Of a DNA stretch of 5,929 bases, positions 1 through 5,576 are shown piece after piece. This DNA comes from JAMLIN01 sp964476625 (GTDB lineage: Bacteria > Pseudomonadota > Gammaproteobacteria > Burkholderiales > Burkholderiaceae_E): positions 1-5,929 of the forward strand of contig CAYZBJ010000128.1 of the NCBI GenBank assembly GCA_964476625.1. The letters run 5' to 3'. Position numbers and translations under genes: made by a program. The notes beneath the pieces were generated by a model. The model saw nothing but the letters and a program-made list of their open reading frames with translations. It was not told the origin of the DNA and did no database searches. Each line of letters starts with the position of its first letter. Position 1 is the first letter of the stretch.

Positions 1-1
1 C

Positions 2-613
2 GACATCATCATGATCGGCGAGATCCGCGACCTCGAGACCGCCGAGATGGCGATCCAGGCCGCGCTGACCGGCCACCTGGTGCTGGCGACCCTGCACACC
101 AACGACGCGCCGTCGGCGGTGACCCGGATGATCGACCTCGGGGTGCCCTCCTACCTGCTGGCCGCCACCCTGATCGGGGTACTCGCCCAGCGGCTGGTGC
201 GGCGCCTGTGCCCGGCCTGCAAGCAGCCGACCGACGAGGTGCCCGACGATCGCTGGCGCGGCATGATCCGCCCGTTCCGGTCGCAGCCGCCGCGACGGAT
301 CCACCGGCCGGTCGGTTGCCTCGAGTGCCGCATGACCGGTTATCGGGGCCGGCTCGGCCTGTACGAGCTGCTCCAGGTCGACGAGTCGATGCAGCACCTG
401 GTCGCCGAGGGCGCGCCCCTGCAGTTGATTCGTCGCCATGCGCTGCGCCACGGCATGCGGCCGATGCGGGTCTCGGGCGCCAACCGGATCGCCCAGGGCC
501 TGACGACGATCGATGAAGTCCTGCGCCAGGCGCCGCAGATCGAGTCAGGGGCGACGCTGGCCCCGGAAGGGGTGCCGGCCGCGGCCGGCAACGGGGTTGC
601 CGAACCGGGCTGA
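2..613 (+). CDS. GspE/PilB-family secretion or pilus assembly ATPase, C-terminal part (5' truncated)
   Basis: Cytoplasmic hexameric ATPase of the type II secretion / type IV pilus superfamily, which powers pseudopilus or pilus assembly. Only the last 203 codons are present; the frame is open to the left edge, so the ATG at 11 is internal. The visible part starts in the Walker B region (DIIMIGEIRD), then the His box (TGHLVLATLHTNDAP), then the two halves of the zinc-binding tetracysteine motif (CPAC near visible residue 71, CLEC near 106), and ends with the family's closing GLTTIDEVLR. The N-terminal domain and Walker A motif lie outside the window. After the conserved end there is a tail of about 28 residues rich in Ala, Gly and Pro with no recognisable motif. 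No gspF- or pilC-like gene follows, so the gene is either last in its cluster or stands alone. GspE and PilB cannot be separated from this fragment. Confidence 0.93.
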   Translation, partial: DIIMIGEIRDLETAEMAIQAALTGHLVLATLHTNDAPSAVTRMIDLGVPSYLLAATLIGVLAQRLVRRLCPACKQPTDEVPDDRWRGMIRPFRSQPPRRIHRPVGCLECRMTGYRGRLGLYELLQVDESMQHLVAEGAPLQLIRRHALRHGMRPMRVSGANRIAQGLTTIDEVLRQAPQIESGATLAPEGVPAAAGNGVAEPG

Positions 614-693
614 CCGCCGGGAGGCCGCGGCGCCGAGTACCCGGGTCCGGCTCGGATCGGATGGACCGGAGGGGGGCCGGGGCATGGGCTGCA

Positions 694-702
694 TGTCATA
701 AT
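694..702 (+). promoter_or_regulatory. Possible extended -10 promoter element for the TRAP operon
   Basis: TGTCATAAT fits an extended -10 (TG, one base, then a hexamer with one mismatch to TATAAT). It is the most AT-rich spot in the otherwise very GC-rich gap of 614-778 and lies about 77 bases before the dctP start. No good -35 hexamer is found 16-18 bases upstream, which an extended -10 can tolerate. A start of transcription near 709 is inferred from spacing only. The rest of the gap shows no further gene and no clear terminator for the upstream ATPase gene. Confidence 0.3.
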
Positions 703-709
703 CCGGCCC

Positions 710-721
710 GCGACCGGTCGC
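710..721 (+). promoter_or_regulatory. 12-bp perfect palindrome, possible operator
   Basis: GCGACCGGTCGC is a perfect inverted repeat placed just downstream of the candidate -10 element, about where transcription would begin. A repressor could bind there to control the transporter operon. A palindrome this short can arise by chance in GC-rich DNA, and no regulator gene is in view, so this is a weak call based on position. Confidence 0.2.
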
Positions 722-765
722 CGCGCTTGCGGGCGGGCGAGCGGCCTTCGCCACCGACAATCCCC

Positions 766-771
766 GAGGAG
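766..771 (+). promoter_or_regulatory. Ribosome binding site of dctP
   Basis: GAGGAG ends 7 bases before the ATG at 779. It fixes the dctP start: another ATG at 772, in a different frame, directly abuts this site and is too close to be used. It is the only strong ribosome binding site in the three-gene transporter operon. Confidence 0.75.
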
Positions 772-778
772 ATGCTCC

Positions 779-1768
779 ATGTCGCTTGCCTCCAGGCTTC
801 CGGCCATCGCGGCCGCGATCGCCACCGCGTGCTGCTTCACGGGCGCCGCGCATGCCCAAACCGAAGTCAAGCTTGCCTATGCGCTGGCCGTCAATTCGCA
901 CTACGGCGCGGGCGCCGCGGCCTGGGCGGAGACGACCGAGAAGCTCAGCAATGGCAAGCTGGTGTTCAAGCAGTTCCCGTCGAGCGCACTCGGCGGCGAA
1001 CGCGAGACCGTCGAGAGCCTCCAGCTCGGCACCCTCGAGGCGGTCATCGTCTCGAGCGGCACGCTCAGCAATTTCGTCCCCGAGGTCGGGGTGACCGACA
1101 TCCCCTTCCTGTTCCGTGACCTTGCCCATGCCCGTTCGGTGCTCGACGGCAAGATCGGCCAGGACCTGCTCGCGAAGTTCCCCTCGCGCAACCTGATCGC
1201 GCTGGCCTGGGGCGAGCAGGGCTTCCGGCACCTGACCAACAGCCGCCATGCGGTGCAGGCCCCCGGCGACATGAAGGGTCTGAAGATCCGCACGATGGAG
1301 AATCCGGTCCACATCACCGCGTTCAAGACGCTCGGCGCGGCGCCTACCCCGATGGCCTGGCCCGAAGTGATCGGCGCGCTCCAGCAGGGCACCATCGACG
1401 GCCAGGAGAACCCGATGTCGGTGATCGTGTCCGCGAAGCTGGCCGAGGTGCAGAAGCACCTGACCCTCACCGGCCACGTCTACTCCCCGGCGGCGCTGAT
1501 GGTGTCGCCGCGGCTCTGGAACAGCCTCGACGACGAGGGCAAGAAGGCCCTGGCGGAAGGGGCGAAGGCGGGTGTCGCCGCCATGCGGGCCTTCGTCGAC
1601 GACGTCGAGCGCAAGGGCGTCGAGAACGTCAAGGCGGCCGGCATGAACGTGGTGGTCCTCGACGACGGCGCCAAGGCGGCGTTCCAGAAGGCGCTCGCGC
1701 CGGCCTATTCGCAATACGAGAGTCGCTACGGCAAGGCCCTGATCGACGGCATTGCCAACGCGAAGTAG
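779..1768 (+). CDS. dctP: TRAP transporter substrate-binding protein, DctP family
   Basis: Periplasmic binding protein that captures an organic acid and delivers it to the DctQM membrane complex. The 329-residue length is normal for the family. Residues 1-26 form a Sec signal peptide (basic Arg6, an Ala/Ile-rich core, cleavage after AHA with Gln27 as first mature residue). Family hallmarks are visible: SSALGGERE (68-76), GFRHLTNS (148-155) and GLKIRTMENP (167-176), whose Arg171 matches the conserved arginine that holds the substrate carboxylate in characterised DctP proteins, then GTIDGQENP (204-212) with conserved Asn211. The start is supported by GAGGAG 7 bases upstream. It is first in a dctP-dctQ-dctM operon. 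The carboxylate-binding arginine points to an organic acid such as a dicarboxylate, keto acid or hydroxy acid, but the exact ligand cannot be told from sequence and nothing nearby suggests a pathway. Confidence 0.95.
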   Translation: MSLASRLPAIAAAIATACCFTGAAHAQTEVKLAYALAVNSHYGAGAAAWAETTEKLSNGKLVFKQFPSSALGGERETVESLQLGTLEAVIVSSGTLSNFVPEVGVTDIPFLFRDLAHARSVLDGKIGQDLLAKFPSRNLIALAWGEQGFRHLTNSRHAVQAPGDMKGLKIRTMENPVHITAFKTLGAAPTPMAWPEVIGALQQGTIDGQENPMSVIVSAKLAEVQKHLTLTGHVYSPAALMVSPRLWNSLDDEGKKALAEGAKAGVAAMRAFVDDVERKGVENVKAAGMNVVVLDDGAKAAFQKALAPAYSQYESRYGKALIDGIANAK

Positions 1769-1792
1769 GGCGTTGGCCGCGCATCGCGACGC

Positions 1793-2305
1793 ATGGATGC
1801 CATCGAGCGCGCCTTCGTGGCGCTCAATCGCTGGATACTGATCGCCCTGCTGGCGGCGATGGCGTGCATCGTCTTCGCCAATGTCACCCTGCGCTACCTG
1901 ACCAATGATTCGCTGGTCTGGGCCGAGGAGGTCGCCAGGTACCTGATGGTCTGGCTGACCTTCCTCGGCGCCGGCCAGGTGCTGCGCTTCGGTGGCCACA
2001 TCGCGATCGAGAACCTCCACGACGTCCTGCCGGGGCCGGTCGGGCGCGCCCTGCGCGGCCTGCTGGTCGTGGTCCTGCTCGGCTTCTTCGGGACGATGGC
2101 CTGGTACGGCGCCATGTACACCAGCGTCATGCGCTTCCAGACCACCGCGGCGACGGGGATCTCCTTCGCCTGGGTCTACCTCGCCATTCCGATCGGCTTC
2201 GCGTTGCTGGTGATCCACCTGCTGCTGGTGGCGCGGCGCTACGTGCTCGAGCGTCACCTGGTGGAATCGGCGGAGATCGACGCCGAGACGGCCGCGAGCC
2301 TCTGA
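1793..2305 (+). CDS. dctQ: TRAP transporter small permease subunit, DctQ family
   Basis: Small inner-membrane subunit that pairs with DctM and scaffolds it for docking of the binding protein. The 170 residues show four hydrophobic segments at roughly 14-36, 47-66, 88-108 and 124-147, the usual DctQ topology. The stretch NVTLRYL (30-36) followed by WAEEVARYLMVWLTFLGA (43-60) is the family signature. The ATG lies 24 bases after the dctP stop with no clear Shine-Dalgarno sequence, so translation may depend on coupling to dctP. A second ATG at 1797 is in another frame that closes quickly. The hydrophilic C-terminal tail (about 150-170) is acidic at the end and has no known motif. Confidence 0.93.
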   Translation: MDAIERAFVALNRWILIALLAAMACIVFANVTLRYLTNDSLVWAEEVARYLMVWLTFLGAGQVLRFGGHIAIENLHDVLPGPVGRALRGLLVVVLLGFFGTMAWYGAMYTSVMRFQTTAATGISFAWVYLAIPIGFALLVIHLLLVARRYVLERHLVESAEIDAETAASL

Positions 2306-2307
2306 CG

Positions 2308-2343
2308 ATGCCGCCACCGACGGGGCCGCTTCGATGGCACTGA
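2308..2343 (+). other. 11-codon reading frame linking dctQ to dctM, possible coupling leader
   Basis: An ATG two bases after the dctQ stop opens a frame reading MPPPTGPLRWH and stops with TGA at 2341-2343, seven bases past the first base of the dctM ATG (2334). Ribosomes finishing dctQ could restart here and end almost on top of the dctM start, which itself has only a weak GGGG (2322-2325) as ribosome binding site. The Pro-Pro-Pro run is a known type of ribosome-pausing sequence relieved by EF-P. It may equally be a chance frame in a 28-base spacer. Confidence 0.15.
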
Positions 2344-3620
2344 GCCTGTTCCTGATCCTGGTGCTGCTGTTCGCCCTCGGCATGCCGATCGCGTTCGCGC
2401 TCGCCCTGGCCACCTCGCTCGCGGTGCTGATCGACGGCCGCTATCCGCAGATCGTGGTGCTCAAGGAGATGTTCACCGGCATCGACAGCTTTCCGCTGAT
2501 GGCGGTGCCGTTCTTCATCCTCGCCGCCGAGCTGATGAGCGGGGGCGCCCTGACCGTGGTGCTGCTGCGCTTCGCCGCCCAGTTCGTGAGCCACCTGCGC
2601 GGTGGCCTGGGCTACGCCAACATCCTGTCGCTCACCCTGTTCTCGGGCGTGTCGGGCTCGGCGATGGCCGATGTCGCCGGCCCGGGCGCGATGATGTCGC
2701 GGATGATGGAGAAGGCGGGCTACGACCGCGACTACGCGGCCGCGCTGACCGCGAGCACCGCCATCATCGGGCCGGTGATCCCGCCGTCGATCATCATGAT
2801 CATCTACGCGCTACAGGACGAGACGGTCTCGGTCGGCGCACTCTTCATGGCCGGCTTCGTGCCCGGCGCCCTGATCGCGCTGGCGATGGCCGTGACCAAC
2901 TGGTGGGTATCGCGCCGTCGCAACTACCGTTCCGGCGGTACGATGCCGCCGCTGCGGGAAATGCTGGTCAACACCTGGAAGGCCCTGCCGGCGCTGTTCC
3001 TGATCGTGGTGATCCTGGTCGGCATCCGTTTCGGCATCTTCACCCCCACCGAGGCCTCGGTGGTCGCGGTCTTCTATGCGCTCGCCTGCGGCAAATGGAT
3101 CTACCGCAGCCTGCGCTGGGATGCGCTGCCGGGCATTCTCTCGCGGGCGGCCCTGCTCACCGCCGCGGTACTGCTGATCGTCAGCGCCTCGGCGGCCTTC
3201 GCCTGGGTCCTGACCATCGAGCGCGTCCCGCAGACCATGGCCGAGACCCTGGTCGGCTGGAATCTCTCGCCGATCACCTTCCTGCTGGCGGTCAACATCC
3301 TGCTGTTGCTCTTCGGGATCTTCCTCGAGCCGCTGCCGGGGGTGATGATCCTGGTGCCGATCCTCGCTCCGATCGCAGCGACCCTCGGCATCGACCCGCT
3401 GCATTTCGCGATCGTCGTCATCGTGAACCTGACCCTCGGGATGATCACGCCACCGGTTGGCGGCCTGCTGTTCATCACGTCGGTGACGGTGAAGGTCGGC
3501 ATGACCGCGCTGGTGCGCCAGCTACCGCCCTTCCTGCTCGCCCACCTGGTCGTACTGGCCCTGTTGACGATGTTCCCGGCGCTATCGACCTGGGTACCCC
3601 ACGCCCTCGGCTTTCATTGA
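2334..3620 (+). CDS. dctM: TRAP transporter large permease subunit, DctM family
   Basis: Large inner-membrane subunit that carries the substrate across the membrane, normally driven by the sodium gradient. At 428 residues it is full length and hydrophobic nearly throughout, with the inverted-repeat layout of the ion transporter superfamily. Signature stretches are present in both halves: SGVSGSAMADVAGPG (104-118) and IIGPVIPPSI (144-153) in the first, GIFTPTEAS (234-242), LEPLPGVMILVP (331-342) and GMITPPVGG (369-377) in the second. These helix-break regions form the ion and substrate sites in solved TRAP structures. The start is the first ATG in frame after dctQ, 28 bases past its stop, with a weak ribosome binding site. 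Separate dctQ and dctM genes mean this is not the fused QM form. The stop is only 5 bases before a large hairpin repeat. Confidence 0.95.
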   Translation: MALSLFLILVLLFALGMPIAFALALATSLAVLIDGRYPQIVVLKEMFTGIDSFPLMAVPFFILAAELMSGGALTVVLLRFAAQFVSHLRGGLGYANILSLTLFSGVSGSAMADVAGPGAMMSRMMEKAGYDRDYAAALTASTAIIGPVIPPSIIMIIYALQDETVSVGALFMAGFVPGALIALAMAVTNWWVSRRRNYRSGGTMPPLREMLVNTWKALPALFLIVVILVGIRFGIFTPTEASVVAVFYALACGKWIYRSLRWDALPGILSRAALLTAAVLLIVSASAAFAWVLTIERVPQTMAETLVGWNLSPITFLLAVNILLLLFGIFLEPLPGVMILVPILAPIAATLGIDPLHFAIVVIVNLTLGMITPPVGGLLFITSVTVKVGMTALVRQLPPFLLAHLVVLALLTMFPALSTWVPHALGFH

Positions 3621-3686
3621 GAGAAAAATGGGGTCAGACACCATTTTCTGCCACCATTTGGCAGGAAATGGTGTCTGACCCCATTT
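3621..3686 (-). terminator. Possible terminator of the minus-strand operon (same hairpin)
   Basis: Read on the minus strand, the long stem ends in ATTTTTCTC, so a short U run of five follows or overlaps the base of the stem. It sits 28 bases beyond the stop of the VWA gene. That is compatible with intrinsic termination, although the stem is longer than usual for a terminator. On the plus strand, after dctM, the stem is followed by CCTGTCTC with no U run, so termination in that direction is less likely. Function is inferred from structure and from its place between convergent operons. Confidence 0.35.
3626..3686. repeat. 61-base hairpin repeat with two 21-base near-palindromic arms
   Basis: The arms at 3626-3646 and 3666-3686 are exact reverse complements over 21 bases. 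After one T/G mismatch (3647/3665) the pairing continues as CTGCCA/TGGCAG (3648-3653/3659-3664), leaving a 5-base loop, CCATT. Each arm is also almost palindromic about its central A (core GGGGTCAGACACC, one mismatched pair), so the arms read as direct as well as inverted copies. The element is distinctly more AT-rich than the genes on either side. From memory, related GGGGTC-AGA/CTG-GACCCC palindromes occur as dispersed repeats in many proteobacteria, some beside REP-associated (Y1-type) transposases; that link is recalled, not tested. No transposase is in the window. Confidence 0.85.
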
Positions 3687-3714
3687 CCTGTCTCCCGGGG
3701 ACGGCTCGCGGTGT

Positions 3715-4890
3715 TTACTTGGCGAGCTCGCGCATCGCCTGTTCGAGGCCGCGGATCGTGACCGGGTACATCCGGTCGGCCAGTAGCTGCTTGATCACCG
3801 AGATCGACTGGCGGTATTCCCAGACGCCCTCGGGCTCGGGATTGAGCCAGGCGAACTTCGGGAAGCGTTCGACCAGGCGGCGCAGCCACACCGCGCCGGC
3901 TTCCTCGTTGTTGTACTCGACCGATCCGCCGGGCTGGAGGATCTCGTAGGGACTCATGGTGGCGTCGCCGACGAAGATCAGGCGGTAGTCGGCGTTGAAC
4001 TTGCGCAGGAGGTCCCAGGTCGGGGTGCGCTCGGCATGGCGGCGGCGATTGTTCTTCCAGACATGGTCGTAGACGCAGTTGTGGAAGTAGAAGAACTCGA
4101 GGTGCTTGAACTCGGTCCGGGTTGCCGAGAACAGCTCCTCGGTCTGCTTGATGTGGTCGTCCATCGTGCCGCCGACGTCGAGCAGCATCAGCACCTTGAT
4201 GGTGTTGTGCCGCTCGGGGACCATCTTGATGTCGAGGTAGCCGGCATTGCGGGCGGTCGAGGCGATGGTGTCGTCGAGATCGAGCTCTTCCTCGGCGCCT
4301 TCGCGGGCGAACTTGCGCAGCCGGCGCAGGGCGATCTTGATGTTGCGGGTGCCGAGCTCGACGGAATCGTCGTAGTCGCGGTAGGCGCGTTGCTCCCAGA
4401 CCTTGACGGCGGTCCGGTTGCCCGCCGAAGGGCCGCCGACGCGGATGCCTTCCGGGTTGTAGCCCCCGTTGCCGAAGGGCGAGGTGCCGTTGGTGCCGAG
4501 CCACTTGTTGCCGCCCTCGTGGCGCTTCTTCTGCTCTTCGAGGATCTCGCGCAGGCGCTCCATGAGCTTCTCGAGCCCGCCCATGGCCTCGATCGCCGCC
4601 TTTTCCTCGGCGGTGAACTGGCGCTGCATCATGCGCTTGAGCCATTCCTCGGGCACGTCGAGCGACAGTTCGGCGATCGATTCGATGCCCTTGAAATAGG
4701 CGCCGAAGGCCCGGTCGAACTTGTCGAAGTTGCGCTCGTCCTTGATCAGGGACGCTTTCGAGAGATGGTAGAAATCGTCGATCGAGGGGGAGATGACCTT
4801 GCGCTGCATCGCTTCGAGCAGCATCAGGTATTCCTTGATCGAGACGGGCAGCTTGGCGCTGCGCAGGTGCTGGAAAAAGTCGATCAGCAT
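3715..4890 (-). CDS. CoxE-like von Willebrand factor A (VWA) domain protein
   Basis: Probable cytoplasmic partner of a MoxR-type AAA+ ATPase; no signal peptide or membrane segment is visible. The 391 residues divide into an N-terminal helical region (1-125) starting MLIDFFQHLR, a Gly/Asn-rich linker (126-160, with NKWLGTNGTSPFGNGGYNPEG), and a C-terminal VWA domain. The metal-binding MIDAS site reads DVGGTMD (238-244) instead of the classic DxSxS; Asp309-Ala-Thr311 in IFVGDATM probably supplies further ligands. This fits the CoxE-like VWA family, whose members act with MoxR ATPases (CoxD/CoxE; compare NorQ/NorD and CbbQ/CbbO) to activate target enzymes. The start has GAGAG (4898-4902) 7 bases upstream and lies 18 bases after the stop of the acetyltransferase gene, so it is co-transcribed. 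It ends in TAA. No target enzyme is in view. Confidence 0.88.
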   Translation of the reverse strand: MLIDFFQHLRSAKLPVSIKEYLMLLEAMQRKVISPSIDDFYHLSKASLIKDERNFDKFDRAFGAYFKGIESIAELSLDVPEEWLKRMMQRQFTAEEKAAIEAMGGLEKLMERLREILEEQKKRHEGGNKWLGTNGTSPFGNGGYNPEGIRVGGPSAGNRTAVKVWEQRAYRDYDDSVELGTRNIKIALRRLRKFAREGAEEELDLDDTIASTARNAGYLDIKMVPERHNTIKVLMLLDVGGTMDDHIKQTEELFSATRTEFKHLEFFYFHNCVYDHVWKNNRRRHAERTPTWDLLRKFNADYRLIFVGDATMSPYEILQPGGSVEYNNEEAGAVWLRRLVERFPKFAWLNPEPEGVWEYRQSISVIKQLLADRMYPVTIRGLEQAMRELAK

Positions 4891-4908
4891 GGGTTTACTC
4901 TCGTCCCG

Positions 4909-5526
4909 TCAGGGCTGGGGCAGGCGGGCCAGGCGGCCGGCGAGATGGCGCCGTACCGCGGGCCATTCACTGTCAATGATCGAAAATACCACGGTGTCGC
5001 GCAGGCTGCCGTCGGCAAGCCGCTGGTGGTTGCGCAGGACGCCGTCCTGTTTCGCGCCCAGTCCGGCGATGGCCTTGCGCGATGCCTGGTTGAACCAGTG
5101 GGTCCGGAATTCCACGGCGATGCAGTCGAGGGTCTCGAAGGCATGACCGAGCAGCAGTGCCTTGCATTCGGTATTGAGCGCAGTGCGCTGCACCGACGCC
5201 GAATACCAGGTGGTGCCGATCTCGAGCCGTCGCTGGCGGGGCTCGATGTTCATGTAGCGGGTCGAGCCGACGATGCGCTCGTCACGCGCCCTTCGGACCA
5301 CGAAGGGCAGGGCGCGCCCGGCGTCGCGCTGGTCGAGGGCGTCGGCGATCCAGTCGTCGACCCCCTCGGGGCCGGGCACGTTCGTGTACCAGAGATCCCA
5401 GAGCTGGCCATCGGCGGCGGCCTCGAGGAGTTCCACCGCATGGCCTTCATCGAGCGGCTCGAGCCGCACATGCCGGCCGACGAGGGTCAGCGCTGCCGGG
5501 GGCCAGTCGTCGCGGTCGACAGTCAT
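4909..5526 (-). CDS. GNAT-family N-acetyltransferase (RimJ/RimL type)
   Basis: Predicted acetyl-CoA-dependent acetyltransferase of 205 residues, with no signal peptide or membrane segment. The fold is visible in order: an N-terminal strand VRLEPLDEGHA (20-30), a central strand RIVGSTRYMNI (84-94), EIGTTWYSASVQRTALNTECK (102-122), which carries the acetyl-CoA pyrophosphate-binding turn in the RimJ/RimL type, then VEFRTHWFNQASRKAI (138-153), LGAKQDGVLRNH (156-167) and RDTVVFSIIDSEWPAV (176-191). These match the RimJ/RimL-like subgroup, which includes protein N-terminal and small-molecule acetyltransferases; the substrate here is unknown. The start is set by AAGGAGA 9 bases upstream. It lies between the MoxR ATPase gene (50-base gap) and the VWA gene (18-base gap), in the same direction, so it is expected to be made with both. 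Confidence 0.9.
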   Translation of the reverse strand: MTVDRDDWPPAALTLVGRHVRLEPLDEGHAVELLEAAADGQLWDLWYTNVPGPEGVDDWIADALDQRDAGRALPFVVRRARDERIVGSTRYMNIEPRQRRLEIGTTWYSASVQRTALNTECKALLLGHAFETLDCIAVEFRTHWFNQASRKAIAGLGAKQDGVLRNHQRLADGSLRDTVVFSIIDSEWPAVRRHLAGRLARLPQP

Positions 5527-5535
5527 GGTTGCCGG

Positions 5536-5542
5536 TCTCCTT
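5536..5542 (-). promoter_or_regulatory. Ribosome binding site of the acetyltransferase gene
   Basis: AAGGAGA on the minus strand lies 9 bases before the ATG at 5526. It is the strongest ribosome binding site in the minus-strand operon and settles the start of the GNAT gene. The 50-base gap that contains it has no obvious promoter. Confidence 0.7.
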
Positions 5543-5576
5543 CACGCGCCGAGCCTCGGGGCGCTCCCGCGGTCGG

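Noticed and set aside
674..709. Inverted repeat GGGCCGG/CCGGCCC (674-680/703-709) as a terminator for the ATPase gene.
   Set aside because: The arms are only 7 bases with a 22-base loop and no T run follows; such pairs are common by chance in GC-rich DNA.
779..856. A possible lipoprotein signal in DctP because of the two cysteines at residues 18-19.
   Set aside because: The residues before the cysteines (Ala-Thr-Ala) do not fit a lipobox, which needs Leu or a similar residue at -3. A normal AHA cleavage site follows at residue 26.
545..2413. A 622-codon open frame on the minus strand opposite dctP and dctQ.
   Set aside because: The translation is a Gln/His/Arg/Asp-rich, low-complexity string typical of the antisense of GC-rich coding DNA. 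The plus-strand genes are clear family members with a signal peptide and membrane helices.
2903..3949. A 348-codon plus-strand frame across the end of dctM and the repeat.
   Set aside because: It lies out of frame within dctM and antisense to the VWA gene, with no domain and no ribosome binding site.
3614..4645. A minus-strand frame that overlaps the VWA gene and runs into the hairpin repeat.
   Set aside because: It is the VWA gene read in another frame. Its end is just the translated repeat (for example NGVRHHF), a pattern produced by this kind of repeat and not a protein feature.
5545..5564. Small GC-rich hairpins in the gap between the MoxR and acetyltransferase genes.
   Set aside because: The possible stems are 4-5 pairs and compete with each other, with no T run. 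They are not enough to call an attenuator or terminator.
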